Source: Paenibacillus thermotolerans (GTDB lineage: Bacteria; Bacillota; Bacilli; Paenibacillales; YIM-B00363). Taken from it: a stretch of 64,000 nucleotides of DNA. The stretch spans positions 121,718 to 185,717 of the forward strand of contig NZ_JAQZSG010000004.1 of the NCBI RefSeq assembly GCF_028745515.1, given 5' to 3'. A program made the translations under genes and the position numbers. This document shows, piece by piece, positions 41,706-50,799 of this stretch (its first letter is position 1; the number at the start of each line of letters is the position of its first letter). A model generated the notes under the pieces. The model made no database searches. It worked only from the letters and a program-made list of their open reading frames with translations, and was not told where the DNA came from.

Positions 41706-43964
41706 GTGAGCTTGGAAGCGAAAGAACGACAGCAGGAGGAAGAGCAGCTCCGGAACGTGCTTCGGATGATCGACGAGGAAATCGAAGAAGCCGCGCAAAT
41801 TGCCGGAGGGAGAAAAGAGCAGCTCGTTACGGGCAAAAAGGAGCTTTGGGAAGAAGTCGTATACGATACGGACGATTGGTTCGAGGCGGCGGCCCAGTTA
41901 ACCCAGCAAGCTCAGGAATTGTCCCAGCAAGCTACGAGCTACCGGCTTGCAAAAGGCCGCGCCGAACGATTGGAGCTGGTCAAGTCGTCGCCGTATTTCG
42001 GCCGGCTCGACTTTAGGGAATCCGGAGAGGAGGAACTGCTTCGCATTTACATAGGCACGATGTCGCTGATCGACGACGATACGAACGAAGTGGTCGTGTA
42101 CGATTGGCGTACCCCTGTCGCAAGCATGTACTACGATTACGGGCCGGGTCCTGCGGAATATGAAGCCCCGGCGGCAACGATCAAGGGCGAAATTACGCTG
42201 AAGCGGCAATATGTCATTCGCGGCGGAAAGCTGCTGTCCGTCTTCGACACCGGCGTGACGATCGGCGACGACATGCTGAAGCAGATGCTCGGCCGAAACA
42301 CCGAGCCGAGAATGAAATCGATCGTTACGACGATTCAGCGGGAGCAAAACCAAATCATCCGTAATACGCAGCACCGGTATTTGTTCGTGCAGGGCGCCGC
42401 GGGGAGCGGAAAAACGTCGGCGGCTCTCCAGCGAATCGCCTATTTGCTCTACCGGCACCGCAACAACTGGTCGCCGGAGCAGGTGGTGCTGTTTTCGCCG
42501 AACGACGTGTTTAACGATTACGTATCCGGCGTGCTCCCGGAGCTCGGGGAAGAGCCGATCCCGCAAACGACGTTCTTCGATTACGTATGGAGCCGGCTCC
42601 GCGGCATTCGTCCGCCGGAGCATCCGTACGATCAATTGGAATTCGTATACTCGCCGGAGAAACACGACGATTACGCGCAGCGGATGGCCGGCATCCGTCT
42701 GAAAGCTTCGAAGCATTTCGCAGACGTGCTCGACCGGTATGCGGCATCGTTGGATACGGACGGGGTACGGTTTCTTTCGATCAAGCGGAAGGAAAAGACG
42801 CTCATCGGGGCGGAGCGGCTAACGCGCATGTTTTATGAGGAGTATGCGAACAAGCGCATTCCGATTCGGCTGGCGAGCATGCAGGAGAAGCTGCTCGAGG
42901 AGCTCGGCGAGCTAGAGAAGAAGTCCGCTGTGACGCTTTACCGCAAAATGCTGAAGGCGCCTCAATATTTGGGCACCGAAGACGAGCTGAAGCGGTTAAG
43001 CCTCCGGAAGGCGAGAAAGGCGTACGAGCCGGTTCGCGAAGACGTGAAGCAGTTCCGGTTCGTCGATATTGCAGGCACGTACCTGCAGCTGTTCGAGCGG
43101 GAAGGGACGTACGAAAAGCTATGCGCGGAGCTGAAGCTGACCCCGTCCGCCGATTGGCCGGACGCCGCCGCGGATACGCCTCGCAGGCTGGACGGCGAGA
43201 AGCTGCCGTACGAGGACGCCGTACCGCTGTTATATTTGCTGGAGGCGTTTCACGGGGCGTCCCGCAGAAACAGGATTCGCCACGTCGTCGTCGACGAAGC
43301 GCAGGATTACTCGCCGCTTCAATGGTCTTATTTGCGCAGGCTGTTTCCGAACGCCGGCTTTACGGCGCTCGGCGACATCAACCAGGCAATTCAAGGCTCG
43401 GGCGTCGAGCGCGGGCATCTGGAGAGCGAAACGTTGTTCCCGGCGGAGGAAACCGCGACGATCCGCCTGCTTCGAAGCTATCGCTCCACGAAGGAAATCG
43501 TAGACTTTACCCGAGGCATGATTCCCGGGGGAGGAGAGATCGAGCCGTTCGAGCGGAGCGGAGAGGCGCCGGCATGGGAGAGGACCGAGAGTGCGGAAGT
43601 AACGGCGCAGCGTACGGCCGAGCTCATCGAAGCGCTCCGGCAGGAAGGTATGAGCTCGATCGCCGTCATCACGAAGACGGCCGCAGAATGCGACGAAGCG
43701 ATGCAGGCATTGCCGTCTCAGCTCAAGATCAAACGGCTCACGAAAGATTCGCAGAGCTTCGAGTCGGGCGTCGTGGCGCTGCCGTCTTATTTGGCGAAGG
43801 GCCTTGAGTTCGACGCGGTCATCGTCTGGAACGCCGGCGAGCATCGGTACGGACGCGAGGAGGAGCGGAAGCTGTTCTATACCGTCTGCACGCGCGCGCT
43901 GCATCGCCTTCATCTGTTTTATAACGGCCGTCTTACCCCGTTCGTCGTCACCGAATCGCCATAA
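41706..43964 (+). CDS. helD: HelD-like superfamily 1 helicase/ATPase
   Basis: A 752-residue UvrD/Rep-type ATPase of the HelD group, which bind RNA polymerase and release it from stalled complexes. An N-terminal coiled-coil arm (residues about 1-80, glutamate/glutamine rich) precedes Walker A (QGAAGSGKTSAA), and Walker B is VVVDEAQDYSPLQW. Further SF1 motifs (GDINQAIQG, RLLRSYRST, KGLEFDAVIV) are intact. The GTG at 41706 is preferred since GGGGAGG precedes it; a TTG at 41640 is possible. Confidence 0.88.
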   Translation: MSLEAKERQQEEEQLRNVLRMIDEEIEEAAQIAGGRKEQLVTGKKELWEEVVYDTDDWFEAAAQLTQQAQELSQQATSYRLAKGRAERLELVKSSPYFGRLDFRESGEEELLRIYIGTMSLIDDDTNEVVVYDWRTPVASMYYDYGPGPAEYEAPAATIKGEITLKRQYVIRGGKLLSVFDTGVTIGDDMLKQMLGRNTEPRMKSIVTTIQREQNQIIRNTQHRYLFVQGAAGSGKTSAALQRIAYLLYRHRNNWSPEQVVLFSPNDVFNDYVSGVLPELGEEPIPQTTFFDYVWSRLRGIRPPEHPYDQLEFVYSPEKHDDYAQRMAGIRLKASKHFADVLDRYAASLDTDGVRFLSIKRKEKTLIGAERLTRMFYEEYANKRIPIRLASMQEKLLEELGELEKKSAVTLYRKMLKAPQYLGTEDELKRLSLRKARKAYEPVREDVKQFRFVDIAGTYLQLFEREGTYEKLCAELKLTPSADWPDAAADTPRRLDGEKLPYEDAVPLLYLLEAFHGASRRNRIRHVVVDEAQDYSPLQWSYLRRLFPNAGFTALGDINQAIQGSGVERGHLESETLFPAEETATIRLLRSYRSTKEIVDFTRGMIPGGGEIEPFERSGEAPAWERTESAEVTAQRTAELIEALRQEGMSSIAVITKTAAECDEAMQALPSQLKIKRLTKDSQSFESGVVALPSYLAKGLEFDAVIVWNAGEHRYGREEERKLFYTVCTRALHRLHLFYNGRLTPFVVTESP

Positions 43965-44074
43965 TGTTCACCGGTTTGTCACAACCGGAAATCGCTTCGG
44001 TTGGATATGATAAATAAAGAAAAATATGGGAGTGCGCGGGGAGAACAAATCCGGAAGAACGGGGTGTTTCTTCA

Positions 44075-44587
44075 ATGGAAAATAAGACGGAGCGGCTCGA
44101 GCAGGCGAAAGAACAAATGGAACGGTTCGCGAATGCAAAAAAATTTGAAAAAGAAATGCGGCACGGACGAGGACCCGAGGTTCCCAAAAACGTTGCGGAA
44201 GATGCGGCAAGAACGATTGTTACCGAACGTCAGCTGAACCATTGGATGGACGAAGCGTTCGCGGAGTGCGAGAAGAACGGCGGGCTGGACGACATCAAGG
44301 GGAAGGGCAAGCCGCTGGAAATCCAGACGGGAGATGCGTTGTACGGAGTGCTCAAGAACGCGAACGTGCTGCCGCAATGGCTGCAGCTGCAGCATGAAAT
44401 TCGCGACCGGCTCATCCAGCTCGAGAAGCTGATCGATTCCGGAATCGCTGCGGGCATGGACGGCGAACTGGCGGAGGTCAACAAAAAAATTTCGAAGTAC
44501 AACAATTCCGTGCCTTCCCATTTGTTCCAAAAACCGTTGGTGTCGAAGGAATCGTTAAAACGTCAGCTGAAGCAATATTGGGTATAA
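44075..44587 (+). CDS. DUF1992 protein (DnaJ homologue subfamily C member 28 domain)
   Basis: A 170-residue soluble, highly charged protein matching the DUF1992 domain (LDDIKGKGKPLEIQ and NVLPQWLQLQHEIRDRL). It has no J-domain. The function is unknown. Start ATG at 44075, with a GGGGTG site 12 nt upstream. Confidence 0.82.
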   Translation: MENKTERLEQAKEQMERFANAKKFEKEMRHGRGPEVPKNVAEDAARTIVTERQLNHWMDEAFAECEKNGGLDDIKGKGKPLEIQTGDALYGVLKNANVLPQWLQLQHEIRDRLIQLEKLIDSGIAAGMDGELAEVNKKISKYNNSVPSHLFQKPLVSKESLKRQLKQYWV

Positions 44588-44651
44588 TTTCCGTTTCGCC
44601 GATTTCCTCCTGCGGGTAGAGCGCCGCTGCGATGTATGGTACACTCGGTGC

Positions 44652-45092
44652 ATGGCTTTCTTAAGGAAGGGCGCGCGTTTCCGCCCGAAGGGAGGAGTCT
44701 TCCGGTTGTACAATGACTTTCTGCAGCTGAAATCGCTCGAGGGCGAATTGAAAATGTCCCACAAGAAAAAGGATTTCGGCATCTCGGTCTCAACGAAGGA
44801 GCTCGTTTATCAGAAGCCGCACGTCAATTACTATATAAAACTTGAAGATATCGTGAGCATCATCCCGTACGAAACGGTCGGAAAGCCGGTTCGGTTCGTG
44901 TCGAGCCGCAGCTCCGGCAATGAAATTGCGAGCATGGACATCGGACAGCATCATTACCGGATTTACGCCAAAAAAGCGGTCATGCACAGCCGAAGCGGCA
45001 TTTTCGACATGGGGGCGACCGAGTTCGTCCTGCCGATCGCGAAAGATTTGTTGACTTACGCCGCCCATTACGGCGGTCTGAATACGATTTAA
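44652..45092 (+). CDS. Hypothetical protein (146 residues)
   Basis: A soluble protein with no recognised family. The region from about residue 40 (DFGISVSTKELVYQ to IVSIIPYETVGK) resembles a small beta-barrel, PH-like fold. The start is uncertain: ATG 44652 lacks a strong site and an in-frame ATG at 44754 would give 112 residues. A terminator shared with the convergent ktrA gene follows. Confidence 0.6.
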   Translation: MAFLRKGARFRPKGGVFRLYNDFLQLKSLEGELKMSHKKKDFGISVSTKELVYQKPHVNYYIKLEDIVSIIPYETVGKPVRFVSSRSSGNEIASMDIGQHHYRIYAKKAVMHSRSGIFDMGATEFVLPIAKDLLTYAAHYGGLNTI

Positions 45093-45096
45093 CGAG

Positions 45097-45121
45097 AAAA
45101 GACCTCAAGCGAGGTCTTTTT
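45097..45121. terminator. Bidirectional terminator
   Basis: A perfect 10-bp stem (45097-45106 with 45111-45120) with A and T runs on opposite sides lies between convergent genes. Confidence 0.85.
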
Positions 45122-45124
45122 GTA

Positions 45125-45793
45125 TTAGAAGTATTGCGACTGAAACTTCCCCAGATCGTCGGGCTTTCCGACGATGAACAACGAGTCGCCGGGTTGAAAC
45201 TTTTCGGCGGGCATCGGGGAAACGATCGGGTAGTGCAGATGTTCGCGGTTGATGATGAGCACGGTCACGCCGTACTTTTTTCGCAAATCGAGCTCTTGCA
45301 AGGAACGGTGATGGAAGGCGGCCGGCGCTTTAATTTCGATTCCGCTGCAATGCGGCGAAAGCTCCACGAACTCCATCAAACCGGGCATGACCAGCTGTCT
45401 GGCCGTCCTTCTGCCGGATTCTTCCTCCGGATAGACGACGCCGTCCGCGCCGACGATTTCGGATAAAATGTCCCCGCGGAACCGGTCGTTCGATTTCACG
45501 ATGACATGGCGGCAGCCCCGCTTTTTCAGCTTCGCCGTAATAAATAGGGAGGCTTCGAAGTTGGTCGCCATGGCGACAACGACCGCGTCGAACATTTCCA
45601 CATTGAGCTCGTCCAGCACCGCATCGTCCGTCGCATCCCCTTGGACGACATATTGGGCGTATTTCTCCACCGGCTCAAGCAGCGCCGGGTTTCGGTCGCA
45701 GCCGACGACGTTGTGTCCCAAGCTGTAAAGCTCCTGCAGTACGGTGCTCCCGAATTTCCCCAGCCCGATCACTAAATATTGCTTTCGCATCAT
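45125..45793 (-). CDS. ktrA: Potassium uptake regulatory subunit (RCK, KtrA/KtrC type)
   Basis: A 222-residue cytoplasmic gating ring subunit. The RCK_N domain has the nucleotide-binding GLGKFGSTVLQEL and CDRN, and the C-terminal TrkA_C domain (about 140-222) is the region that binds c-di-AMP in related proteins. It regulates the KtrB channel encoded just upstream. The ATG at 45793 is chosen; AAGGGGG lies 10 nt upstream. Confidence 0.9.
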   Translation of the reverse strand: MMRKQYLVIGLGKFGSTVLQELYSLGHNVVGCDRNPALLEPVEKYAQYVVQGDATDDAVLDELNVEMFDAVVVAMATNFEASLFITAKLKKRGCRHVIVKSNDRFRGDILSEIVGADGVVYPEEESGRRTARQLVMPGLMEFVELSPHCSGIEIKAPAAFHHRSLQELDLRKKYGVTVLIINREHLHYPIVSPMPAEKFQPGDSLFIVGKPDDLGKFQSQYF

Positions 45794-45808
45794 ACGCAAG
45801 TTTCCCCC

Positions 45809-47206
45809 TTATCCGACAATGATTGATTCCTTCAAATAATTGAGCGCCCGTTTGCGCGGCTTTACCATACTGTAAATAATCGAAATGATTCCGATGCGGC
45901 CGACGATCATGAGCAGCGCGATAAACACCTTTGAATGCGGCGACAAATCAGCCGTGATTCCGAAGGAGTAACCGGTGTTCGTCAGCGCGGACATCGCTTC
46001 AAACGTGACGGCCATCGGGTCCAGCGAAGGCTCTGCGATCAGCAGGAAGAAGCAAGCCGACAAAAACAAGCCGAGCATCAAACAAAATACGAGATACGCC
46101 TTCTGCACGTCTTCCTCATACAGCGATTTGCGAAATATGACGACGTCCTTGCCTCCGGAGAATGCGCTTATGCCTTTGGAAATCAAAATCGCAAACGTTG
46201 TTGTGCGAATGCCTCCGGATGCGCTGCTCGAGGAGCCGCCGATAAACATGAGAAACAGCATAATCATGACGCTCGCGGGCGCCATTGCCGCGATATCGGT
46301 GTTTGTAATTCCCGCATTGCGCGCTCCGACGGACAGAAACAGGCTGTTAACGAGCTTGTCCGTCGCGGAAAGCGGACCGAGCGTGTTCGGATTCGCCCAC
46401 TCCAGCGGAGCGAATACAAGGATGCCCAGCAGCAGCAATGCGCCGTGAACGAGCAGATTCACCTTCGTGTATAAGCTTTTTTTCTTTTTCCGAAGAAACA
46501 GCAGCTCCCATACGGTCGGAAAACCGATTCCGCCGAGCAGGACAAGGAGGGAGACCGCCGATAAAAACAGCGGGCTCGCCGCAAACCGTATCACCGAGCC
46601 GCCGTATAAATCGAAGCCGCTGTGCGTAAACGAGGAAACCGAAGTAAAGATCGTCTTCCGGAGCGCCTCGGAAACGGAAGGCTCTTGAGCGAGTATGTCG
46701 GGCAGCAGCAGACAAACTCCTATTGTTTCGGATACGAGGAAGAACAACGTAATAAAAATGACAAGACGCCTTACGTTCCGCAGGCTCCGCTGATTTTGCT
46801 CCAAACCCATGAGCGTAAGCTGCGGCAAGGACGCTTCCCGCTGCATCAGAAAAATATAAAAGCCGATGGTGCCCATTACGCCGATGCCGCCGATTTGCAT
46901 CTCCAGCACTAAAATCCAGCTCCCGGCCGCGGTCAGCGCGTCAGAAACCGTGACGGTCGTTAGTCCGGTCGTGCTTAAAGCGCTGGAGGATAAAAACCAA
47001 GCGTCGAGAAATGTGAGATTTCCGGTATGGAATACGGGAATGCAGTAAAGAAAAGCAAAGAACAAGCTTAACGATATGTACCCGGCAGTAATGATTTTAA
47101 AAGGGGAGCTTGCAAACGAAATTTTGCTCAACTGAAATGCCACGCCTCTCAACTTGATCGAAAGAACCGGCCGGCTTTCCGCAGATTCTTGCGTACATTT
47201 TACCAT
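45809..47206 (-). CDS. ktrB: Potassium transporter membrane subunit (KtrB/TrkH family)
   Basis: A 465-residue ion-conducting protein with four pore repeats; the selectivity-filter glycines appear in STTGLTT, FTHSGFDLY, ARNAGITNT and LTNTGYSFG. It forms a dimer on a KtrA octamer. The order ktrB-ktrA with a 15-bp gap is the reverse of the B. subtilis ktrAB operon. The start ATG has no clear ribosome site, so a shorter form is possible. Confidence 0.9.
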   Translation of the reverse strand: MVKCTQESAESRPVLSIKLRGVAFQLSKISFASSPFKIITAGYISLSLFFAFLYCIPVFHTGNLTFLDAWFLSSSALSTTGLTTVTVSDALTAAGSWILVLEMQIGGIGVMGTIGFYIFLMQREASLPQLTLMGLEQNQRSLRNVRRLVIFITLFFLVSETIGVCLLLPDILAQEPSVSEALRKTIFTSVSSFTHSGFDLYGGSVIRFAASPLFLSAVSLLVLLGGIGFPTVWELLFLRKKKKSLYTKVNLLVHGALLLLGILVFAPLEWANPNTLGPLSATDKLVNSLFLSVGARNAGITNTDIAAMAPASVMIMLFLMFIGGSSSSASGGIRTTTFAILISKGISAFSGGKDVVIFRKSLYEEDVQKAYLVFCLMLGLFLSACFFLLIAEPSLDPMAVTFEAMSALTNTGYSFGITADLSPHSKVFIALLMIVGRIGIISIIYSMVKPRKRALNYLKESIIVG

Positions 47207-47253
47207 AACCGAGAAGGAGGATTATAATAAGACTTATTTGATCGAAGGTGAGG

Positions 47254-48234
47254 ATGCCGGTGAAGGAGCAGCTTGAGCACTGTGCGGCGCGCCTGCGAAT
47301 GCTCGGAATGGACGGCTTTGCAATTTCCGTATTGAGGGGGCCGTTCGCCGCCGATGTGCTGACGGTCGCGCCGGACGGAGGAGCCGGTCCTGCGCGTTTG
47401 ATTTATAAGCAGCCGGCGGAAGGCCGCCGGAACGAAATTCCGCTTCTGAAGCGTTTGGGCGATTTTTTGAAGCCGTGGGGGCCGGTGACGGTCGCGATGT
47501 TTGAGGACGAGCCGCAAGCGATGCTGACGGAGTATGCCGGCGAGCCGGTAATGGAAAGCTATTTGGCTTCGCAACCGGAGGGACGGCGGTTGTGGCTCCG
47601 CCGGATCGTCTGCCGTCTCGCCGCGCTGCATGCCGCTTCCTCCCCGCATGTGTCCCGATGGGTAAGCGAAGGCTTTGTCGAGCCGTATCCGTTCAGCATG
47701 GAGTGGCCTGCCTTGACGTCCGAACGGCTGCTTGCGCTGGAGAAAAGCGGCGTGCCTTACGATATTGGGGGGCTTCGGCGGGACGTACTGTTTATGTCGG
47801 AATCGTTTTACCCGTTGTATAAAAAAAGCTTGCGTTGTCCGCCTGCGCTTACACACGGAGATCCGCATATGCGCAATATTGTGGGGGACGAGAATCGATT
47901 CGTGTTTATCGATTGGGAATGGGCGAATGCGGCGACGCCCCCGAGAGATATCGCCATTCTGCTGCAGGATGTGCGCGACGATGCGCTTGCCGAAGATGCG
48001 CTTCTTGTTTATACGGACGAGCTTTTGGCTCAAGGATACCCCGCCGGGCGAGCCGATGTGCTGCACGATTTCGAGCTTGCCTTGATCGACAATACGATCA
48101 TGATGCTGGCATGGGACGCGGAGCTGTATTTCAAGGGGGAAACGACCGCCGAAGAGCTTTGCGTAACGCTCGGCATGAAACGAAGAAGGCTGCAAACCGC
48201 CTGGGCGCGGGCGTCGGGAAGACTGAACCGGTGA
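47254..48234 (+). CDS. Aminoglycoside phosphotransferase-like kinase
   Basis: A protein of about 326 residues with the APH/choline-kinase fold: the catalytic loop THGDPHMRNIVG and the metal-binding FIDWEWANAATPPRDIA are intact. It would phosphorylate a small hydroxylated molecule; resistance function is not implied. Several starts (GTG 47248, ATG 47254, GTG 47260) share a GAAGGTGAGG site. It is divergent from ktrB. Confidence 0.82.
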   Translation: MPVKEQLEHCAARLRMLGMDGFAISVLRGPFAADVLTVAPDGGAGPARLIYKQPAEGRRNEIPLLKRLGDFLKPWGPVTVAMFEDEPQAMLTEYAGEPVMESYLASQPEGRRLWLRRIVCRLAALHAASSPHVSRWVSEGFVEPYPFSMEWPALTSERLLALEKSGVPYDIGGLRRDVLFMSESFYPLYKKSLRCPPALTHGDPHMRNIVGDENRFVFIDWEWANAATPPRDIAILLQDVRDDALAEDALLVYTDELLAQGYPAGRADVLHDFELALIDNTIMMLAWDAELYFKGETTAEELCVTLGMKRRRLQTAWARASGRLNR

Positions 48235-48317
48235 GGGACATTTGAAATCGTTTGATTTCGTCTTGTATACTGCAAGCATACGGACATACGCAACGAACGA
48301 GAAAGTAGGAACCTGTT

Positions 48318-49568
48318 ATGGCTAAACGCAGCGTTAAACATACGGCAACAATATCATTGGGAGTCATGGGCGCCGGATTTTTGGCGACGTTTCCGATCGC
48401 GGATACCCCTTACGGCATTTTGCTGCAAAGCGGCTTTGAGGCGGGTCTGGCCGGCGGTCTGGCAGATTGGTTCGCCGTCACCGCTTTGTTCCGCCATCCG
48501 CTCGGGCTGCCGATCCCGCATACCGCGCTGCTCCCGAAAAATCGGGAAAAAGTGACGAACGCGTTAGTGAACGCAATCCAGACGAACCTACTAAATAAAG
48601 AAAGTATTATAGAAAAATTGAAGGGTGTAAGCATCGCGGAAAAGATCGTTCAGGCGGTTCGCGGACAGCTAAAGAATGAAGAAACCGTATTGCGGATCGT
48701 TTCCGCAGCGGAGTCGTATGTTCGGCAAATCGATACGGAGGCGGCGGCCAGGGCGCTTGCGCCGGCCGTGCGGAGCATCGTGAGAGAGCTGGACGCGGCG
48801 CCGCTGGTCGGCAAGGCGGCCGAGGCCGCACTGTCGAGGAAGCTCGATGAGACGGCGTTCGATTACGTGCTGACGCAGGCGGAGCGGTTTGCCGTACGCG
48901 AGGACACACGGATTCGAATGGGGGCTATGGCGGCGAAGGCGCTTGAGAACGTGCAGCTCGGCGGGTTCATGGGGTTTGCTGTCAACGCTTTTGCCGGGTA
49001 TATGAATCCGGACCGGCTGGGCGGCATCATTCAGGAGTTTTTGCTGTCGACCATTCAAGACATGAGATTCGACGCGAATCCGTACCGTCAAGATGTGCTT
49101 CGTTCCATTCGGGGTACGATGGAGAACCTGCCTAATAATCCGAAGGCTATGGAGGAGATCGAGGCTTTCAAGCTAAGGATCGCCGAGAGCGAGGAGCTGG
49201 AACGGGCGCTAGCCGGGGCTTTGACCCGTGTGCAGGCTTGGGCGGCCGAGCGGCTGTCCGACCCTTCCTTCAGGGAGGAGAAGCTGCTGCCTTTCCTGGA
49301 GCGGTCGCTCGAGAAGCTGTCGGCTTCTCCCGGTACGATGGATAAGCTGAACGCATGGATACAGCAGCAGATCGGCTTGCTGGTCGAACGCAATCACGGA
49401 GCGATCGGGCGGCTCGTGAAGGAGAACGCGGACAAGCTCAGCAACGAGGAGCTGATCGACATGATGGAGGAGCATATCGGCAAGGATATCCAATGGATTC
49501 GGGTGAACGGGGCGATTTGCGGCTTTGCGATCGGGCTCGGACTCGGCCTCATCCGGCTGTTCATGTAA
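48318..49568 (+). CDS. DUF445 membrane protein (YheB-like)
   Basis: A 416-residue protein with two N-terminal hydrophobic segments (about 10-30 and 38-60, including EAGLAGGLADWFAVTALFRHPLG) and one at the C-terminus, with a long helical middle; this is the DUF445 layout. The function is unknown, although members have been linked to the cell envelope of spore formers. The ATG follows a TAGGAA site. Confidence 0.85.
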   Translation: MAKRSVKHTATISLGVMGAGFLATFPIADTPYGILLQSGFEAGLAGGLADWFAVTALFRHPLGLPIPHTALLPKNREKVTNALVNAIQTNLLNKESIIEKLKGVSIAEKIVQAVRGQLKNEETVLRIVSAAESYVRQIDTEAAARALAPAVRSIVRELDAAPLVGKAAEAALSRKLDETAFDYVLTQAERFAVREDTRIRMGAMAAKALENVQLGGFMGFAVNAFAGYMNPDRLGGIIQEFLLSTIQDMRFDANPYRQDVLRSIRGTMENLPNNPKAMEEIEAFKLRIAESEELERALAGALTRVQAWAAERLSDPSFREEKLLPFLERSLEKLSASPGTMDKLNAWIQQQIGLLVERNHGAIGRLVKENADKLSNEELIDMMEEHIGKDIQWIRVNGAICGFAIGLGLGLIRLFM

Positions 49569-49603
49569 GCTGTATTAACCTAATTTTAAAGACTGTTTAC
49601 GAT

Positions 49604-49637
49604 AAAGCCGTTAACGGGCCGCCCGTTTCGGCTTTTT
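49604..49637 (+). terminator. Intrinsic terminator after the DUF445 gene
   Basis: A 13-bp stem with one bulge (49604-49618 with 49622-49635) is followed by TTTTT. Confidence 0.8.
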
Positions 49638-49662
49638 CTTTTCCCAAAAAGGAAAAAAGTAG

Positions 49663-49691
49663 TGTGCAACCATATCGTTTCCTGTTATACT
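49663..49691 (+). promoter_or_regulatory. Possible promoter of the 2-oxoacid oxidoreductase operon
   Basis: TATACT at 49686-49691 is preceded by TGTGCA at 49663-49668 with a 17-bp spacer. It lies about 60 bp before the coding start. Confidence 0.45.
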
Positions 49692-49751
49692 ATTTTCAAA
49701 TTGCTGTTACATTTCGTTGCGTCACTTGGACTTCAGGAGGGAGAGGGAATT

Positions 49752-50762
49752 ATGGCAGTTCTGCCAAAAGTGAACGAGCTCGGTTTTTTTGAAATCCGCT
49801 TGGAATCGATCGGTGGGCTGGGCGCCAACTTGGCCGGGAAAATGCTGGCAGAATCGGGCGTCGTTGGAAGTGGTTTCAACGGAGTGAGCTTTTCGTCCTA
49901 CGGTTCGGAGAAGAAAGGCTCTCCGGTTAAGGCGCATATTCGCTTCTGCGATACGAACGCGGAAATCCGCGATACGACGCCTGTCGAAAGGCCTCATATC
50001 GTAAGCATTTTTCATGAAAATCTTTCGAAGACCGTGAACGTTGTCAGCGGCATCTATGCCGACAGCACTGTATTAGTCAACTCCGCGCGTACCCCGGAAC
50101 AGTTGAAGGAAAAGTTGAAGCTCATCGGCGGAACGATCGCCGTCATCGATGCTACAGGTATTGCGCTCGAGGAGAAAAACCGCGTCAATATGGCGATGCT
50201 GGGCGCGATGTTCCGGCTGTGCGACTTCCTGGACGCCGACCACATGCGCGGCGTCATCCGCAAATCGCTGGAGAAGAAATACCCGCAAGCGGTGGAGCCG
50301 GCGCTTCGCACGTTCCAGCGCGGTTACGACGAGGTGAAGTTCCAGACGTTCGCTCTTCCGGAAGGCACCGAAATGCCGCTGCCGAAACGCTGGGATATCC
50401 CGGTGCTCGGGTACGAAACGCAGCCGATCGGCGGCATGGTCACGAACCCGGGGAACAGCATCCTGAAGGATTTGAGCATCTCGCGGAGCGGGATGATGCC
50501 GCATTTCGACGAAGACAAATGTATTCACTGCGCGGCTTGCGATACCGTATGTCCGGACTTCTGCTTTGTTTGGGAGGAGAAGGAGGATAAGAGAGGCCGT
50601 CCGCAAATGTTTCTCCAAGGCATCGATTACCAGTATTGCAAAGGCTGTTTGAAGTGCGTGCACGCATGTCCGACGGAAGCGTTAAACGACGCGCGCGAGA
50701 CGGACGGTTACGCGGAAGAGCACCGCGTCCCTCATAGATTCAAATTAGCGCAGGTTCAATAA
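49752..50762 (+). CDS. 2-oxoacid:ferredoxin oxidoreductase, gamma-delta fusion subunit
   Basis: A 336-residue protein combining the gamma domain (residues about 10-200, RLESIGGLGANLAGKMLAE) with a C-terminal 2x[4Fe-4S] delta domain (CIHCAACDTVCPDFC and CKGCLKCVHACP). With the next gene it forms a complex that oxidatively decarboxylates a 2-oxoacid such as pyruvate to acyl-CoA and reduces ferredoxin. The ATG follows GGAGGGAGAGGG. It is the first gene of a probable three-gene operon. Confidence 0.9.
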   Translation: MAVLPKVNELGFFEIRLESIGGLGANLAGKMLAESGVVGSGFNGVSFSSYGSEKKGSPVKAHIRFCDTNAEIRDTTPVERPHIVSIFHENLSKTVNVVSGIYADSTVLVNSARTPEQLKEKLKLIGGTIAVIDATGIALEEKNRVNMAMLGAMFRLCDFLDADHMRGVIRKSLEKKYPQAVEPALRTFQRGYDEVKFQTFALPEGTEMPLPKRWDIPVLGYETQPIGGMVTNPGNSILKDLSISRSGMMPHFDEDKCIHCAACDTVCPDFCFVWEEKEDKRGRPQMFLQGIDYQYCKGCLKCVHACPTEALNDARETDGYAEEHRVPHRFKLAQVQ

Positions 50763-50799
50763 TCTGTAAATCACGATTATAGGATGAGGTGAAACGCTG

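Noticed and set aside
47200..48279. Minus-strand frame of about 359 codons opposite the APH-like kinase gene
   Set aside because: The plus strand encodes an intact kinase with both catalytic motifs, so the antisense frame is incidental.
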